Below, in pieces: positions 1 to 5,327 of a stretch of 8,437 nucleotides of DNA (positions are counted from its first letter, which is position 1; every line of letters begins with the position of its first letter). The notes under the pieces were generated by a model, which did no database searches, was not told the origin of the DNA, and saw nothing but the letters and a program-made list of their open reading frames with translations. This stretch comes from Oscillospiraceae bacterium. Lineage in GTDB: Bacteria; Bacillota; Clostridia; Oscillospirales; Ruminococcaceae. The stretch is taken from the NCBI GenBank assembly GCA_003516865.1, contig DPBR01000003.1:56859-65295 (forward strand). Direction: 5' to 3'. Both the position numbers and the translations under genes were made by a program.

Positions 1-11
1 GGAGGTTTGCG

Positions 12-497
12 ATGAAAATAGGGTTTGGATACGACGTGCATAAGCTTGTTTCGGGACGGCGGCTTGTGCTTTGCGGCGCGGAAATTCCGTGCGAGGAGGG
101 ACTTCTCGGTCACTCTGACGCGGACGCTGCGGTTCACGCGGTTATGGACGCGGTTCTCGGCGCGCTTGCGCTTGGGGATATCGGAAAGCTGTTTCCCGAC
201 GGCGACCCGTGCTATAAGGACGCGGACAGTATGAAGCTGCTCGCGGAAGTCGTTTCGATTATGCGGGAACGCGGCTTCGCGCTCGGAAATCTCGACGTGA
301 CGATTGTCGCGGAACGCCCGAAACTCGCGCCTTATATCGCGGAAATGCGGAAAAATCTCGCGGGCGCGTTCCTTGCGGATATCGAAAATATCTCCGTCAA
401 AGCCACGACCGAGGAGGGTCTGGGGCTTGCGGGAGCGGGAATAGGCGCTTATGCGGCTGTTCTGCTTGAAAAAACGCAGACGGTGAAATTGCTGTAA
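12..497 (+). CDS. ispF: 2-C-methyl-D-erythritol 2,4-cyclodiphosphate synthase
   Basis: Cytosolic enzyme of the MEP isoprenoid pathway. It cyclises CDP-methylerythritol 2-phosphate to 2-C-methylerythritol 2,4-cyclodiphosphate, releasing CMP. The 161-aa length is normal for the family. Visible signatures are GYDVH with metal ligands D8 and H10, the GHSDADAAVHA segment with H34 and H42, LGDIGKLFPD (D56, D63), ERPKL near residue 101, and VKATTEEGLG with K130, T132, T133 and E135. These positions match the numbering usual for the family, so the start needs no shift. A GGAGG site at 1-5 lies 6 nt before the ATG. The gene begins at the window edge, so upstream partners such as ispD cannot be seen. 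A lipoprotein gene follows after 16 nt, probably cotranscribed. Family assignment is very secure. Confidence 0.97.
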   Translation: MKIGFGYDVHKLVSGRRLVLCGAEIPCEEGLLGHSDADAAVHAVMDAVLGALALGDIGKLFPDGDPCYKDADSMKLLAEVVSIMRERGFALGNLDVTIVAERPKLAPYIAEMRKNLAGAFLADIENISVKATTEEGLGLAGAGIGAYAAVLLEKTQTVKLL

Positions 498-513
498 ACT
501 TATCGGAGGGAAA

Positions 514-1086
514 ATGAAAAAAGTTACATATTCGCTCGCTTTGCTTCTTGCGGCTGTGATGATAACCGGCTGTTCGGGCAAAACACCGTCCGAAACGCAG
601 ATTTCGGCTTCACAAAGCAAAATTTCGCAGATTAACAGGGAGGATAATATTATGTATAGTTTCAAGGCGTGCAGTCCCGATTTACCTGCCTCTCACAGAG
701 GCAAAATCCGCAATTTATACGAGGATAAGCCCTCGGAATACCACAGCCTTTTTATCGGGCAGGTTCTGAGCCGTTTCGGAGAGCCGGATTACATAACCGA
801 GGACAATGAAAATCTGTTCAGCAAAGCCGTTTCCGCCGAGGATAAGAACGGAAATTCGGTTTATCTTGAGATTTATTACGGTCCTTCCGGCCCCGCAATC
901 GGCGGAGATGTTGGTTCGGACGAAAGTCGGAAAGCGGCGGACGAGCTCGCCGAGTTTATTATGTCGGCTGAGCCAAAGGACTTTGAATATAAAAGCGTTT
1001 ACGAGGATTTCGGCGTTACCGTGACAATGGGCGTCGGAAACGGCAAGCCTTATTATCAATCCGATATCCCCGCCGACCTTGTTTAA
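514..1086 (+). CDS. Small lipoprotein of unknown function
   Basis: A 190-aa secreted lipoprotein that I do not assign to a family. The N terminus is a classic lipoprotein signal: two lysines, a hydrophobic stretch from about residue 7 to 17, and the lipobox ITGC with C20 as the lipidated residue. A Ser/Gln-rich tether of about 25 residues follows. The mature domain (about residues 48-190) is acidic and contains FIGQVLSRFGEPDYI and EIYYGPSGPAIGG, the kind of small alpha/beta fold seen in many Firmicutes lipoproteins of unknown role. GGAGGG at 505-510 is the ribosome binding site; the spacer to the ATG is short (about 4 nt), but this start is fixed by the signal peptide. Only 16 nt separate it from ispF, so cotranscription is likely, with no obvious functional link. 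A hairpin terminator lies 25 nt downstream. Confidence 0.85.
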   Translation: MKKVTYSLALLLAAVMITGCSGKTPSETQISASQSKISQINREDNIMYSFKACSPDLPASHRGKIRNLYEDKPSEYHSLFIGQVLSRFGEPDYITEDNENLFSKAVSAEDKNGNSVYLEIYYGPSGPAIGGDVGSDESRKAADELAEFIMSAEPKDFEYKSVYEDFGVTVTMGVGNGKPYYQSDIPADLV

Positions 1087-1110
1087 CGCGCATTTTCACG
1101 CAAAACAAAT

Positions 1111-1136
1111 CTCCCCCGCCTTACCTGACGGGGGAG
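1111..1136. terminator. Hairpin terminator, possibly bidirectional
   Basis: CTCCCCCG (1111-1118) pairs perfectly with CGGGGGAG (1129-1136) around a 10-nt loop. On the + strand it is followed by CGTTATTATT, a weak U-rich run, ending the ispF-lipoprotein unit. On the - strand it is followed by ATTTGTTTT, so it could equally stop transcription arriving from the - strand promoter at 1729-1757. Confidence 0.75.
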
Positions 1137-1170
1137 CGTTATTATTCAATTGTAATATTTTTTGGTATTA

Positions 1171-1655
1171 CATCGGACTATACCTCTCAATAAAATTTGT
1201 TCTCTGAGCAAACTTTATCGGACATCGGAATCAATCCTTTCAGCCGTATTTTCCTTTCCGTTTCTTCAAAGCGCACATCATAATCACCCATTTCCGTGGA
1301 ATAATCTATGTAAACGCTTTCGGCGGCAAAACCTACCGCCACAGCGGGAGAAGAAGTCTGCGGACTGCCTCATCGCGAGGTTTTTCAAACGGGCTTTAAG
1401 CGCCCTCGCCTCAGCGGATTTTGCGGTTATTTCCGCAAATCATCGCCGTAAATTAAACCTCAGCGTTCAGCGAAATGCGATTCCGCAGACGTTTCAGAAA
1501 AAGGTTCGTTAATTTCCATCGGACTCGCTTCCTTTCTGCTTAAAGCTTAGTTTTCCGGCTGTCAAGCCATCGGAGTAACTCCCTTCAAAATATTGCGGAA
1601 TATGTGGTTTTCCGCCCTTCAGGTTCAGCAACCCATCGGACTGACTTCCTTTCGG
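1171..1655 (-). repeat. Five-copy RBS-like motif ending in TCCGATG
   Basis: Read on the - strand, a motif close to AAAGGAAGTNAGTCCGATGG occurs five times. Its TCCGATG cores lie at 1634-1640, 1568-1574, 1517-1523, 1223-1229 and 1171-1177. Each copy has a purine-rich AGG-type element 9-11 nt before the ATG, so each resembles a ribosome binding site plus start codon. The frames opened by these ATGs are tiny: 3, 2, 19, 12 and 1 codons. The first three copies are 66 and 51 bp apart, both multiples of three, so in another frame they also read as a protein repeat of the type ERK-x-VRW. It could be a decayed set of tandem gene starts, a peptide or RNA regulator, or protein-level repeats of a broken gene. 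I cannot decide between these. Confidence 0.55.
1187..1440 (-). pseudogene. Fragments of possible decayed coding sequence
   Basis: Two overlapping - strand frames look protein-like but have no clear start. One (about 1440 down to 1284) reads AEITAKSAEARALKARLKNL, which has coiled-coil character, before turning into Arg/Cys-rich, unlikely sequence. The other (1369 down to 1187, 60 codons) contains ESVYIDYSTEMGDYDVRFEE and KIRLKGLIPMSDK. A frameshift between them would join the plausible halves. I do not recognise the family. This is weak evidence: the region could instead be non-coding and open by chance. The lower GC and mixed frames of the 1150-1860 interval fit a gene remnant. Confidence 0.25.
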
Positions 1656-1710
1656 TGAATTTAAGGTTCGAGAGAGCCTGTGATTCGATTTCTCGTATCC
1701 GGCGTGCCAT
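1585..1710 (-). CDS. Possible 41-aa ORF behind a - strand promoter
   Basis: A short ORF starting MARRIREIESQALSN and ending AIF before a TGA. It has an AAGGA sequence 7 nt before its ATG and sits directly downstream of a TTGACT-17 bp-TATCAT promoter. The opening MARRIREIE resembles the first residues of a group of serine recombinases found in clostridial mobile elements, but no resolvase catalytic domain follows, so this is only a suggestion. It has no visible domain or membrane segment. The predicted transcript start (about 1722) would leave the ribosome binding site almost at the 5' end of the mRNA, which weakens the case. It may be a leader peptide, a truncated recombinase start, or not expressed. 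Confidence 0.3.
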   Translation of the reverse strand: MARRIREIESQALSNLKFTERKSVRWVAEPEGRKTTYSAIF

Positions 1711-1728
1711 CTCTCTTTCCTTGATTAA

Positions 1729-1757
1729 ATGATACCACACTTTTTGTTAAAAGTCAA
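1729..1757 (-). promoter_or_regulatory. Sigma-A type promoter, - strand
   Basis: On the - strand, TTGACT (1757-1752) is separated by exactly 17 bp from TATCAT (1734-1729). The hexamers match the consensus at five of six positions each. Transcription would run away from the DUF1292 gene into the ORF-poor interval down to the hairpin at 1111-1136. It is divergent to the + strand promoter at 1865-1893. Confidence 0.65.
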
Positions 1758-1864
1758 TAGAAATTCTTAATTTTTCACTTGTCGTTTTGTATATATTTTC
1801 AGTCTGTTTTTTAGTCATTCTTAATGATTGTTGTGAAAACTGTGTGAATATCATAAATTTCCTA
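1758..1864. promoter_or_regulatory. AT-rich divergent control region
   Basis: This stretch separates two divergent promoters and carries no gene. ATTCTTAAT occurs twice in direct orientation (1763-1771 and 1817-1825), 54 bp apart or about five helical turns. TTTTCAC near 1773 is the inverted counterpart of GTGAAAA near 1833. These could be operator sites for a regulator shared by both promoters, but AT-rich DNA makes such matches common by chance. Confidence 0.3.
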
Positions 1865-1893
1865 TTGACAGCGGCGCGTTTTTGGTGTAAAAT
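1865..1893 (+). promoter_or_regulatory. Sigma-A promoter of the DUF1292 gene
   Basis: A perfect -35 TTGACA (1865-1870), a 17-bp spacer and a -10 TAAAAT (1888-1893). The predicted transcript start is near 1900, giving a leader of about 58 nt before the ATG at 1958. Confidence 0.8.
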
Positions 1894-1957
1894 AAGAATG
1901 TTGAGGGCATAATTAATGCCGTAGACGATGATTTCTGAGAAACGAGGTGCGGTTGAT

Positions 1958-2305
1958 ATGAACGAGAATGAAAACGCTTTTGTTGACAACGAGGAAGGTA
2001 TTCTGGAGCTTGAGGACGAAAACGGAAACGTCGAGCGGTTTGAATTTGTGGACCGCGCCGAGATGAACGGGATTGTGTATTACGCGCTTATTCCCGCGGA
2101 ATATGACGAGGAGGACGGCGGCGCGGCTGAGTTTGTCGTGCTGAAAGAGGAAATCGTGGACGGAGAGAGCGTTCTTGCCACGGTTGACGACGACGCCGAG
2201 TACAGCGCGGCGGGCGAGATGTTCCTTCAGAGATTTTCCGAGCTTCCCGAACTCGATATGGACGATATCGACGAGCTTGAGGAGTTTGACGGCGCGAAAG
2301 AGTGA
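1958..2305 (+). CDS. DUF1292 (YrzB-type) acidic protein
   Basis: A 115-aa strongly acidic cytosolic protein of the DUF1292 family, which includes Bacillus YrzB; its biochemical role is unknown. The diagnostic stretch runs from about residue 15 to 80: ILELEDENGN, a FEFVD and NGIVYYALIPAE segment, VVLKEEIVDGE, then LATVDDDAEY, matching the family pattern. The C terminus (residues 94-115) is almost all acidic and is longer than in minimal members. An in-frame ATG lies at 1928, but the ATG at 1958 is preferred because GAGGTG (1944-1949) sits 8 nt before it and the extra ten residues are not family-like. It has its own promoter and appears monocistronic; the next gene is more than 500 bp away. No strong terminator is visible directly after it, only an AT-rich stem at 2322-2341. 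Confidence 0.88.
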   Translation: MNENENAFVDNEEGILELEDENGNVERFEFVDRAEMNGIVYYALIPAEYDEEDGGAAEFVVLKEEIVDGESVLATVDDDAEYSAAGEMFLQRFSELPELDMDDIDELEEFDGAKE

Positions 2306-2355
2306 AAGCTTGCCGAGCCGCTTAAATAGCGTAATATTTAAAATGTTGAAAAACA

Positions 2356-2530
2356 GGGGCTGCACTTTATGATTATTGTCGTTCAATCGCGCCGCAGATT
2401 TTTCGTAAGATTGTGCAAATTGAGCGCAGGAAGGCTTTGTGCCTTGCAAGCGAAATTTGTGCAAGATTACGGAAAAGATGCAAGCGAGTGAATGACAAAG
2501 GCACAGCCGGTAATTATAAAGTGAAGCCCC
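2356..2530. mobile_element. MITE-like 175-bp imperfect palindrome
   Basis: The element starts GGGGCTGCACTTTAT (2356-2370) and ends ATAAAGTGAAGCCCC (2516-2530), inverted repeats matching at 14 of 15 positions. Homology between the arms continues inward at roughly 70% identity with a few gaps, to a perfect apical stem AAGGC (2431-2435) and GCCTT (2441-2445) around TTTGT. The right arm has about a dozen extra bases near 2498-2510. It encodes nothing convincing. Terminal inverted repeats, full-length palindromy and small size fit a MITE or an RNA-level long hairpin. No clear target-site duplication is visible and no parent transposase is present in the window. The GGGGCT ends resemble those of several IS families, which I cannot narrow down. 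Confidence 0.5.
2492..2520 (+). promoter_or_regulatory. Likely promoter of the candidate ncRNA
   Basis: ATGACA (2492-2497), a 17-bp spacer and TATAAA (2515-2520), each hexamer one base off consensus. The predicted start is about 2527. It lies inside the right end of the palindromic element. An alternative is the extended -10 TGTTATAAT at 2561-2569, which would shorten the RNA by about 50 nt and remove the closing stem. Confidence 0.5.
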
Positions 2531-2768
2531 ATATATACTGCCTTGTTAGCGAATGTGTGCTGTTATAATCCCAACACTTTGAAAACGGGATTTCGACTCC
2601 GGCGGCGGATTGCAGACCTCCTTTTCCTTCGGGAATTGTTGGCGGGAGCGCGAAACCGCTGGGCGATTTTACCCACCCTGCTATGACGCGGGTTTTATAT
2701 TGCATCCTACTGCAAGGCGGTGCAATTGAATACGGTTCGGGGACTTTTTCGGAAGTCCCCGATTTTTT
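2527..2768 (+). ncRNA. Candidate structured non-coding RNA, family unknown
   Basis: An intergenic transcript of about 240 nt is suggested by the promoter at 2492-2520 and the strong terminator at 2737-2768, with no ORF on the + strand. Hand folding gives a closing stem, ACTGCCTTG (2537-2545) with CAAGGCGGT (2713-2721), nine pairs including one G-U. A helix TATAA/CCC (2564-2572) can pair with GGGTTTTATA (2690-2699). A GC stem forms between CCGGCGG (2599-2605) and CCGCTGG (2656-2662). CTCC (2618-2621) pairs with GGAG (2645-2648), and the tip is an exceptionally stable cUUCGg tetraloop (2627-2632). Length, closing stem and an internal bubble flanked by 2546-2563 and 2700-2712 recall 6S RNA, but I see no sequence that proves it. 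TTGCA/TGCAA pairs at 2701-2726 allow an alternative fold competing with the closing stem. Confidence 0.45.
2737..2768 (+). terminator. Strong intrinsic terminator
   Basis: A perfect 10-bp stem TCGGGGACTT (2737-2746) with AAGTCCCCGA (2753-2762), a 6-nt loop, and six T residues at 2763-2768. It ends the candidate RNA and insulates the next gene, which has its own promoter about 50 bp further on. Confidence 0.92.
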
Positions 2769-2815
2769 GCTCGATAAAAAATTTCAAAAAACCTCTTTTA
2801 TTTTTGAGTGAAATA

Positions 2816-2824
2816 TGTTATAAT
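2816..2824 (+). promoter_or_regulatory. Extended -10 promoter
   Basis: TGTTATAAT has a consensus -10 (2819-2824) with the TGn extension (2816-2818). The position expected for a -35 holds only T-rich sequence, which is tolerated with an extended -10. The predicted start near 2831 leaves a leader of about 34 nt before the ATG at 2865. Confidence 0.55.
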
Positions 2825-2864
2825 AAATAATAACTGTAAATTTATGTCGGGGAGGGCGAAAAAA

Positions 2865-3731
2865 ATGGCGTTCAGCGACTTGAAGCCTGTGAGCGCGGGC
2901 GACGATAAAGCCGGCTGTACATATATAATCGGCAGCGTTTTCGCCGTTTATCCGGTGGGCGTTCAGACGCCTGTCGTTTATAGCTGGGATATGATTAAAG
3001 CCGCTTCGGTTACGAGACGGGAAATTGTTCTCACGACCGAACGCGAAACGTTCCGCATTACTAATAAAATGTTCAGCACAATTGAAGATATGCTCAGGGC
3101 GATTGCCATAATCGAATGCAGGCAAAAGGAGTATGGCTTCGGATATCTGCACGGAAAGCGGCTTTTCCCGCTTAAATCAATGTATCGTGAGATGTCCCTC
3201 GGAAAGGACATCTACACGGGCGAGGGAATGTTGGACGAGGCGGAAACGGCGTCGGCGTTTATTATGCTGCTGAATTTCAGGCTTGTGAAATTTTTGTGGC
3301 TTGTGGCAATTCTGATAATGCTTGTGACGTTCGGAATTCTCAACTTCACAGTCGGCATTACGCGCGACAATATCCTTTATTTTATACCGATTTCGGTTGC
3401 CGCGGGAGCAATCGCCGCGCTTATCATAAATATTGTGGCTCACGCGATTGCGAGGGCGCGGTATAAGGCGCTTGCGGACGCGGACCCCGCTTCCCGACAG
3501 GCGATAACGTTCGTGATAAGCAGAACGGGCTTTGCCGCCTGCGAAAGCTGCGTTTACGAGAGCAGGGATATCGTGCCGTGGAGCGAGGCGGATTTCTTTA
3601 TCGAATCGGACAAAATGTTCATTATCTACAAAAACAACGCGCCTCTTGCATATATCCCGAAAAGGGCGTTTGAAAAGAAGTTTGTCGGCGGGATTGCCGA
3701 TATAATTTCGCTCAGTCTTGAGCAGAAATGA
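2865..3731 (+). CDS. YcxB-like two-TM membrane protein
   Basis: A 288-aa membrane protein. Residues 16-85 form a soluble beta-rich N-terminal part (IIGSVFAVYP to MLRAIAIIEC) that could be a PH-like domain. Two hydrophobic helices follow at about 140-163 and 170-193. The C-terminal part (213-275) carries the YcxB-like signature: ITFVISRTGF, VPWSEADFFIESDKMFIIY and the closing IPKRAF. The family has a conserved fold but no known biochemical activity. The ATG at 2865 is chosen because GGAGG (2851-2855) lies 9 nt upstream; earlier in-frame starts (GTG 2808, ATG 2844) add unrelated residues, and GTG 2808 precedes the likely promoter. The next gene starts 17 nt after the stop with its own GGAGGTGA, so the two probably form an operon. 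Confidence 0.75.
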   Translation: MAFSDLKPVSAGDDKAGCTYIIGSVFAVYPVGVQTPVVYSWDMIKAASVTRREIVLTTERETFRITNKMFSTIEDMLRAIAIIECRQKEYGFGYLHGKRLFPLKSMYREMSLGKDIYTGEGMLDEAETASAFIMLLNFRLVKFLWLVAILIMLVTFGILNFTVGITRDNILYFIPISVAAGAIAALIINIVAHAIARARYKALADADPASRQAITFVISRTGFAACESCVYESRDIVPWSEADFFIESDKMFIIYKNNAPLAYIPKRAFEKKFVGGIADIISLSLEQK

Positions 3732-3748
3732 CAGCGGAGGTGAGATGA

Positions 3749-5131
3749 GTGTCGGCGGAAATTAAAACGGAAACGATTGATGTGAACGGAAAAAGCGTGC
3801 TTCTTGTGTCGGTTAAAAACGGCGAGTGCGCAATCGGAACGTGTACGGCGGGACACGCTGACCACAGCGGAAACCTCAGCAACGATACGCGCCTTTTTTA
3901 CATAGGCTCCGACCCTATCATCGACCTTATCTGTCCGAGCTATGGAAATAAGTTTTCGGATAAGCTTGTGTCGTTTTGTCCGGGATTTCAAGGCTCGGAC
4001 GGCAAAATCCGCGACTCGATTACGGCTTGTTTCGCCCGCCTTAATAACGGCGATTCGCTTGCGGCGGGACTTCGCGATATTTTCTGTCTGCTTCAGGACG
4101 GCGTTTACACGGTTTACGCTTCGGATTATTACCCGACGGACGGAAACGGCGTGTTTTTCTGGGGCGGGTACAATATCTCGCACGAAGTTCGCGGAACGGC
4201 GGAAATTAACCGCACAATCGGCGAGGAAAAGACGTTTAAGCCGTGTTTTCTCGTTCCCACGCAGCCGCTTGACGCGTACAGCGGAAAGGTTTCGATGTTC
4301 ACCGAGGATAAGGTCAAGAACCGCAGAATAGGCGGTATCGTCTATCATCTTTCGGGATTTCACTCCGCGCTGCTCAAGGGACATCACGGCGCTGTGTGCT
4401 GCGTGAAAAAGGACGTTCCGTTCAGATGCGCGGTAATCGAGAAGATAACAGAGCCTTATACCGAGATTATTCCCGTAAAACAGCCCGTTTCCGAGGAAAC
4501 CGAGTCTGCGGAGCAGAAGCCTGCCGAGGTTATCGAAACGCGCGATGGAATTACGGGTTTCAGAAGCGCGTCCGTTAAAATACCGCTCGAAGCGTTCCCG
4601 AAGGATATGCTGAGGCTTATCATAAGCGGCAGAGCCGAGTATAAGCCCGACCATTTCGGCACGCTTTCGGCGAAGCTCGGAACGGTTCGCAGAAAATCAA
4701 TCTCGAACAACGTTCTTCCGCTTGTCGTTCTCGAAAAGGCGGAGCAGATGCCCGACTGCAATATGGTTGAGTCGGCTTACGCGATAAAATCGCTCTCGGA
4801 CGAACAGCTTAACTGCCTGCTCGCGGGCGACGTCGAGTGCAACGGCGAGGTTATCGTATCGCCGAACTATTATTCGAGCGTTGTAACGGCGTGCAATTTC
4901 CTGCAATTTACGGACGTGAACCGCTTTGTGGATTTCGCGATTGCGATTATGGAAAATCCGGAGCTTGGAGCTGCTCACGACTATGTTTCAAGACGCATAA
5001 GCGCTCTCGAAACGAACAAAAAAGTCTATAATTTCTTCAAGTCCGTTGTTGACAGCGGCGACGCGAAGTATGAAAAAATTCTTGCGGCGGCGCGGACGTT
5101 TGTCGAGAGATATGATAGGCTTCACAAGTGA
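3749..5131 (+). CDS. Conserved-looking 460-aa protein, function unknown
   Basis: I do not recognise this protein. It has no signal peptide or membrane helix and is probably cytosolic. Two parts are joined by an acidic Glu/Pro-rich linker at about 245-265. The N-terminal part (1-235) holds ten of the 14 cysteines (27, 32, 62, 77, 94, 113, 166, 217, 218, 227), a GHADHS segment at 35-40, an aromatic FFWGGYNISHEVRG block at 136-149, and SGFHSALLKGHHG at 202-214. The C-terminal part (266-460) looks mostly helical, with more regular charge. The Cys/His content could bind metal, but no standard zinc-finger spacing is present. The start is a GTG: GGAGG (3737-3741) is well placed, and the nearby ATG at 3745 is in a frame that stops after six codons. 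It follows the YcxB-like gene by 17 nt. Codon use matches its neighbours. Confidence 0.75.
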   Translation: MSAEIKTETIDVNGKSVLLVSVKNGECAIGTCTAGHADHSGNLSNDTRLFYIGSDPIIDLICPSYGNKFSDKLVSFCPGFQGSDGKIRDSITACFARLNNGDSLAAGLRDIFCLLQDGVYTVYASDYYPTDGNGVFFWGGYNISHEVRGTAEINRTIGEEKTFKPCFLVPTQPLDAYSGKVSMFTEDKVKNRRIGGIVYHLSGFHSALLKGHHGAVCCVKKDVPFRCAVIEKITEPYTEIIPVKQPVSEETESAEQKPAEVIETRDGITGFRSASVKIPLEAFPKDMLRLIISGRAEYKPDHFGTLSAKLGTVRRKSISNNVLPLVVLEKAEQMPDCNMVESAYAIKSLSDEQLNCLLAGDVECNGEVIVSPNYYSSVVTACNFLQFTDVNRFVDFAIAIMENPELGAAHDYVSRRISALETNKKVYNFFKSVVDSGDAKYEKILAAARTFVERYDRLHK

Positions 5132-5143
5132 CTTGACCTGTGA

Positions 5144-5167
5144 AAAAGCCGTTTTTATGCGGCTTTT
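5144..5167 (+). terminator. Hairpin terminator after the 460-aa gene
   Basis: AAAAGCCG (5144-5151) pairs with CGGCTTTT (5160-5167) around TTTTTATG. The stem ends in T residues, typical of a compact Firmicutes terminator, though no T run continues beyond it. It begins 12 nt after the stop codon. Confidence 0.6.
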
Positions 5168-5189
5168 CGGTTTGCTGAAACAACTAATT

Positions 5190-5210
5190 TGCCCGCAAAG
5201 CGGGCATTTT
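5190..5210 (+). terminator. Second hairpin terminator
   Basis: TGCCCGC (5190-5196) pairs with GCGGGCA (5200-5206) around AAA, followed by TTTT (5207-5210). It is a stronger stem than the preceding hairpin and probably a tandem terminator. Confidence 0.65.
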
Positions 5211-5216
5211 AATACT

Positions 5217-5269
5217 TTTTTGCCTCAGCTCTGCCGAGGCAAAAACACTTCTATCCGCACAACTGTGCG
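5217..5269. other. Two further hairpins in the cellulase leader
   Basis: TTTTTGCCTC (5217-5226) pairs with GAGGCAAAAA (5236-5245) over a 9-nt loop. CGCAC (5256-5260) then pairs with GTGCG (5265-5269) around AACT. Neither has a T run on its 3' side, so they are not ordinary terminators. They may shape the untranslated leader of the cellulase mRNA. I see no convincing -35/-10 pair between 5132 and 5327. Confidence 0.5.
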
Positions 5270-5286
5270 AATGCTTCGACGGTATT

Positions 5287-5311
5287 AAGCCGTTTTTATG
5301 CGGCTTTTCGG
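5287..5311 (+). repeat. Second copy of a hairpin-forming 25-mer
   Basis: Positions 5287-5311 are identical to 5146-5170 over 25 bases. Both contain AAGCCG and CGGCTT around TTTTTATG, so each copy folds into the same hairpin. This second copy ends only 6 nt before the GGAGG (5318-5322) of the cellulase gene. It could act as an attenuator, a translation control hairpin or a processing site, or be a simple duplication of the upstream terminator. Confidence 0.7.
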
Positions 5312-5327
5312 CATTTTGGAGGTTTAT

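Noticed and set aside
1162..1512. A 116-codon + strand open frame in the gene-poor interval
   Set aside because: It has no ribosome binding site, its composition (Arg, Phe, His and Ser rich) is not protein-like, and it is antisense to the promoter-driven - strand unit.
1747..1989. An 80-codon - strand open frame over the divergent promoters
   Set aside because: It starts inside the DUF1292 gene on the opposite strand, runs through both promoter regions and has low-complexity, AT-driven composition.
2561..2569. Extended -10 TGTTATAAT as the start of the candidate RNA
   Set aside because: It is kept only as an alternative. Its -35 is poor, and starting there would remove the nine-pair closing stem that the upstream promoter would include.
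2514..2705. A 63-codon - strand open frame across the candidate RNA
   Set aside because: There is no properly spaced ribosome binding site or promoter on that strand, and the promoter, terminator and hairpins all point to a + strand RNA. Database recurrence of this peptide would be worth checking, since recurrence could simply reflect conservation of the RNA.
2570..2735. Riboswitch controlling the YcxB-like gene
   Set aside because: No motif of a known riboswitch was recognised, and the downstream gene has its own promoter after the terminator, so the RNA looks independent. A riboswitch-style leader is not fully excluded.
3626..4654. A 342-codon - strand open frame opposite the YcxB-like and 460-aa genes
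   Set aside because: It is an antisense shadow of high-GC codons, extremely rich in Arg and Val, with no ribosome binding site, and it spans two well-supported + strand genes.
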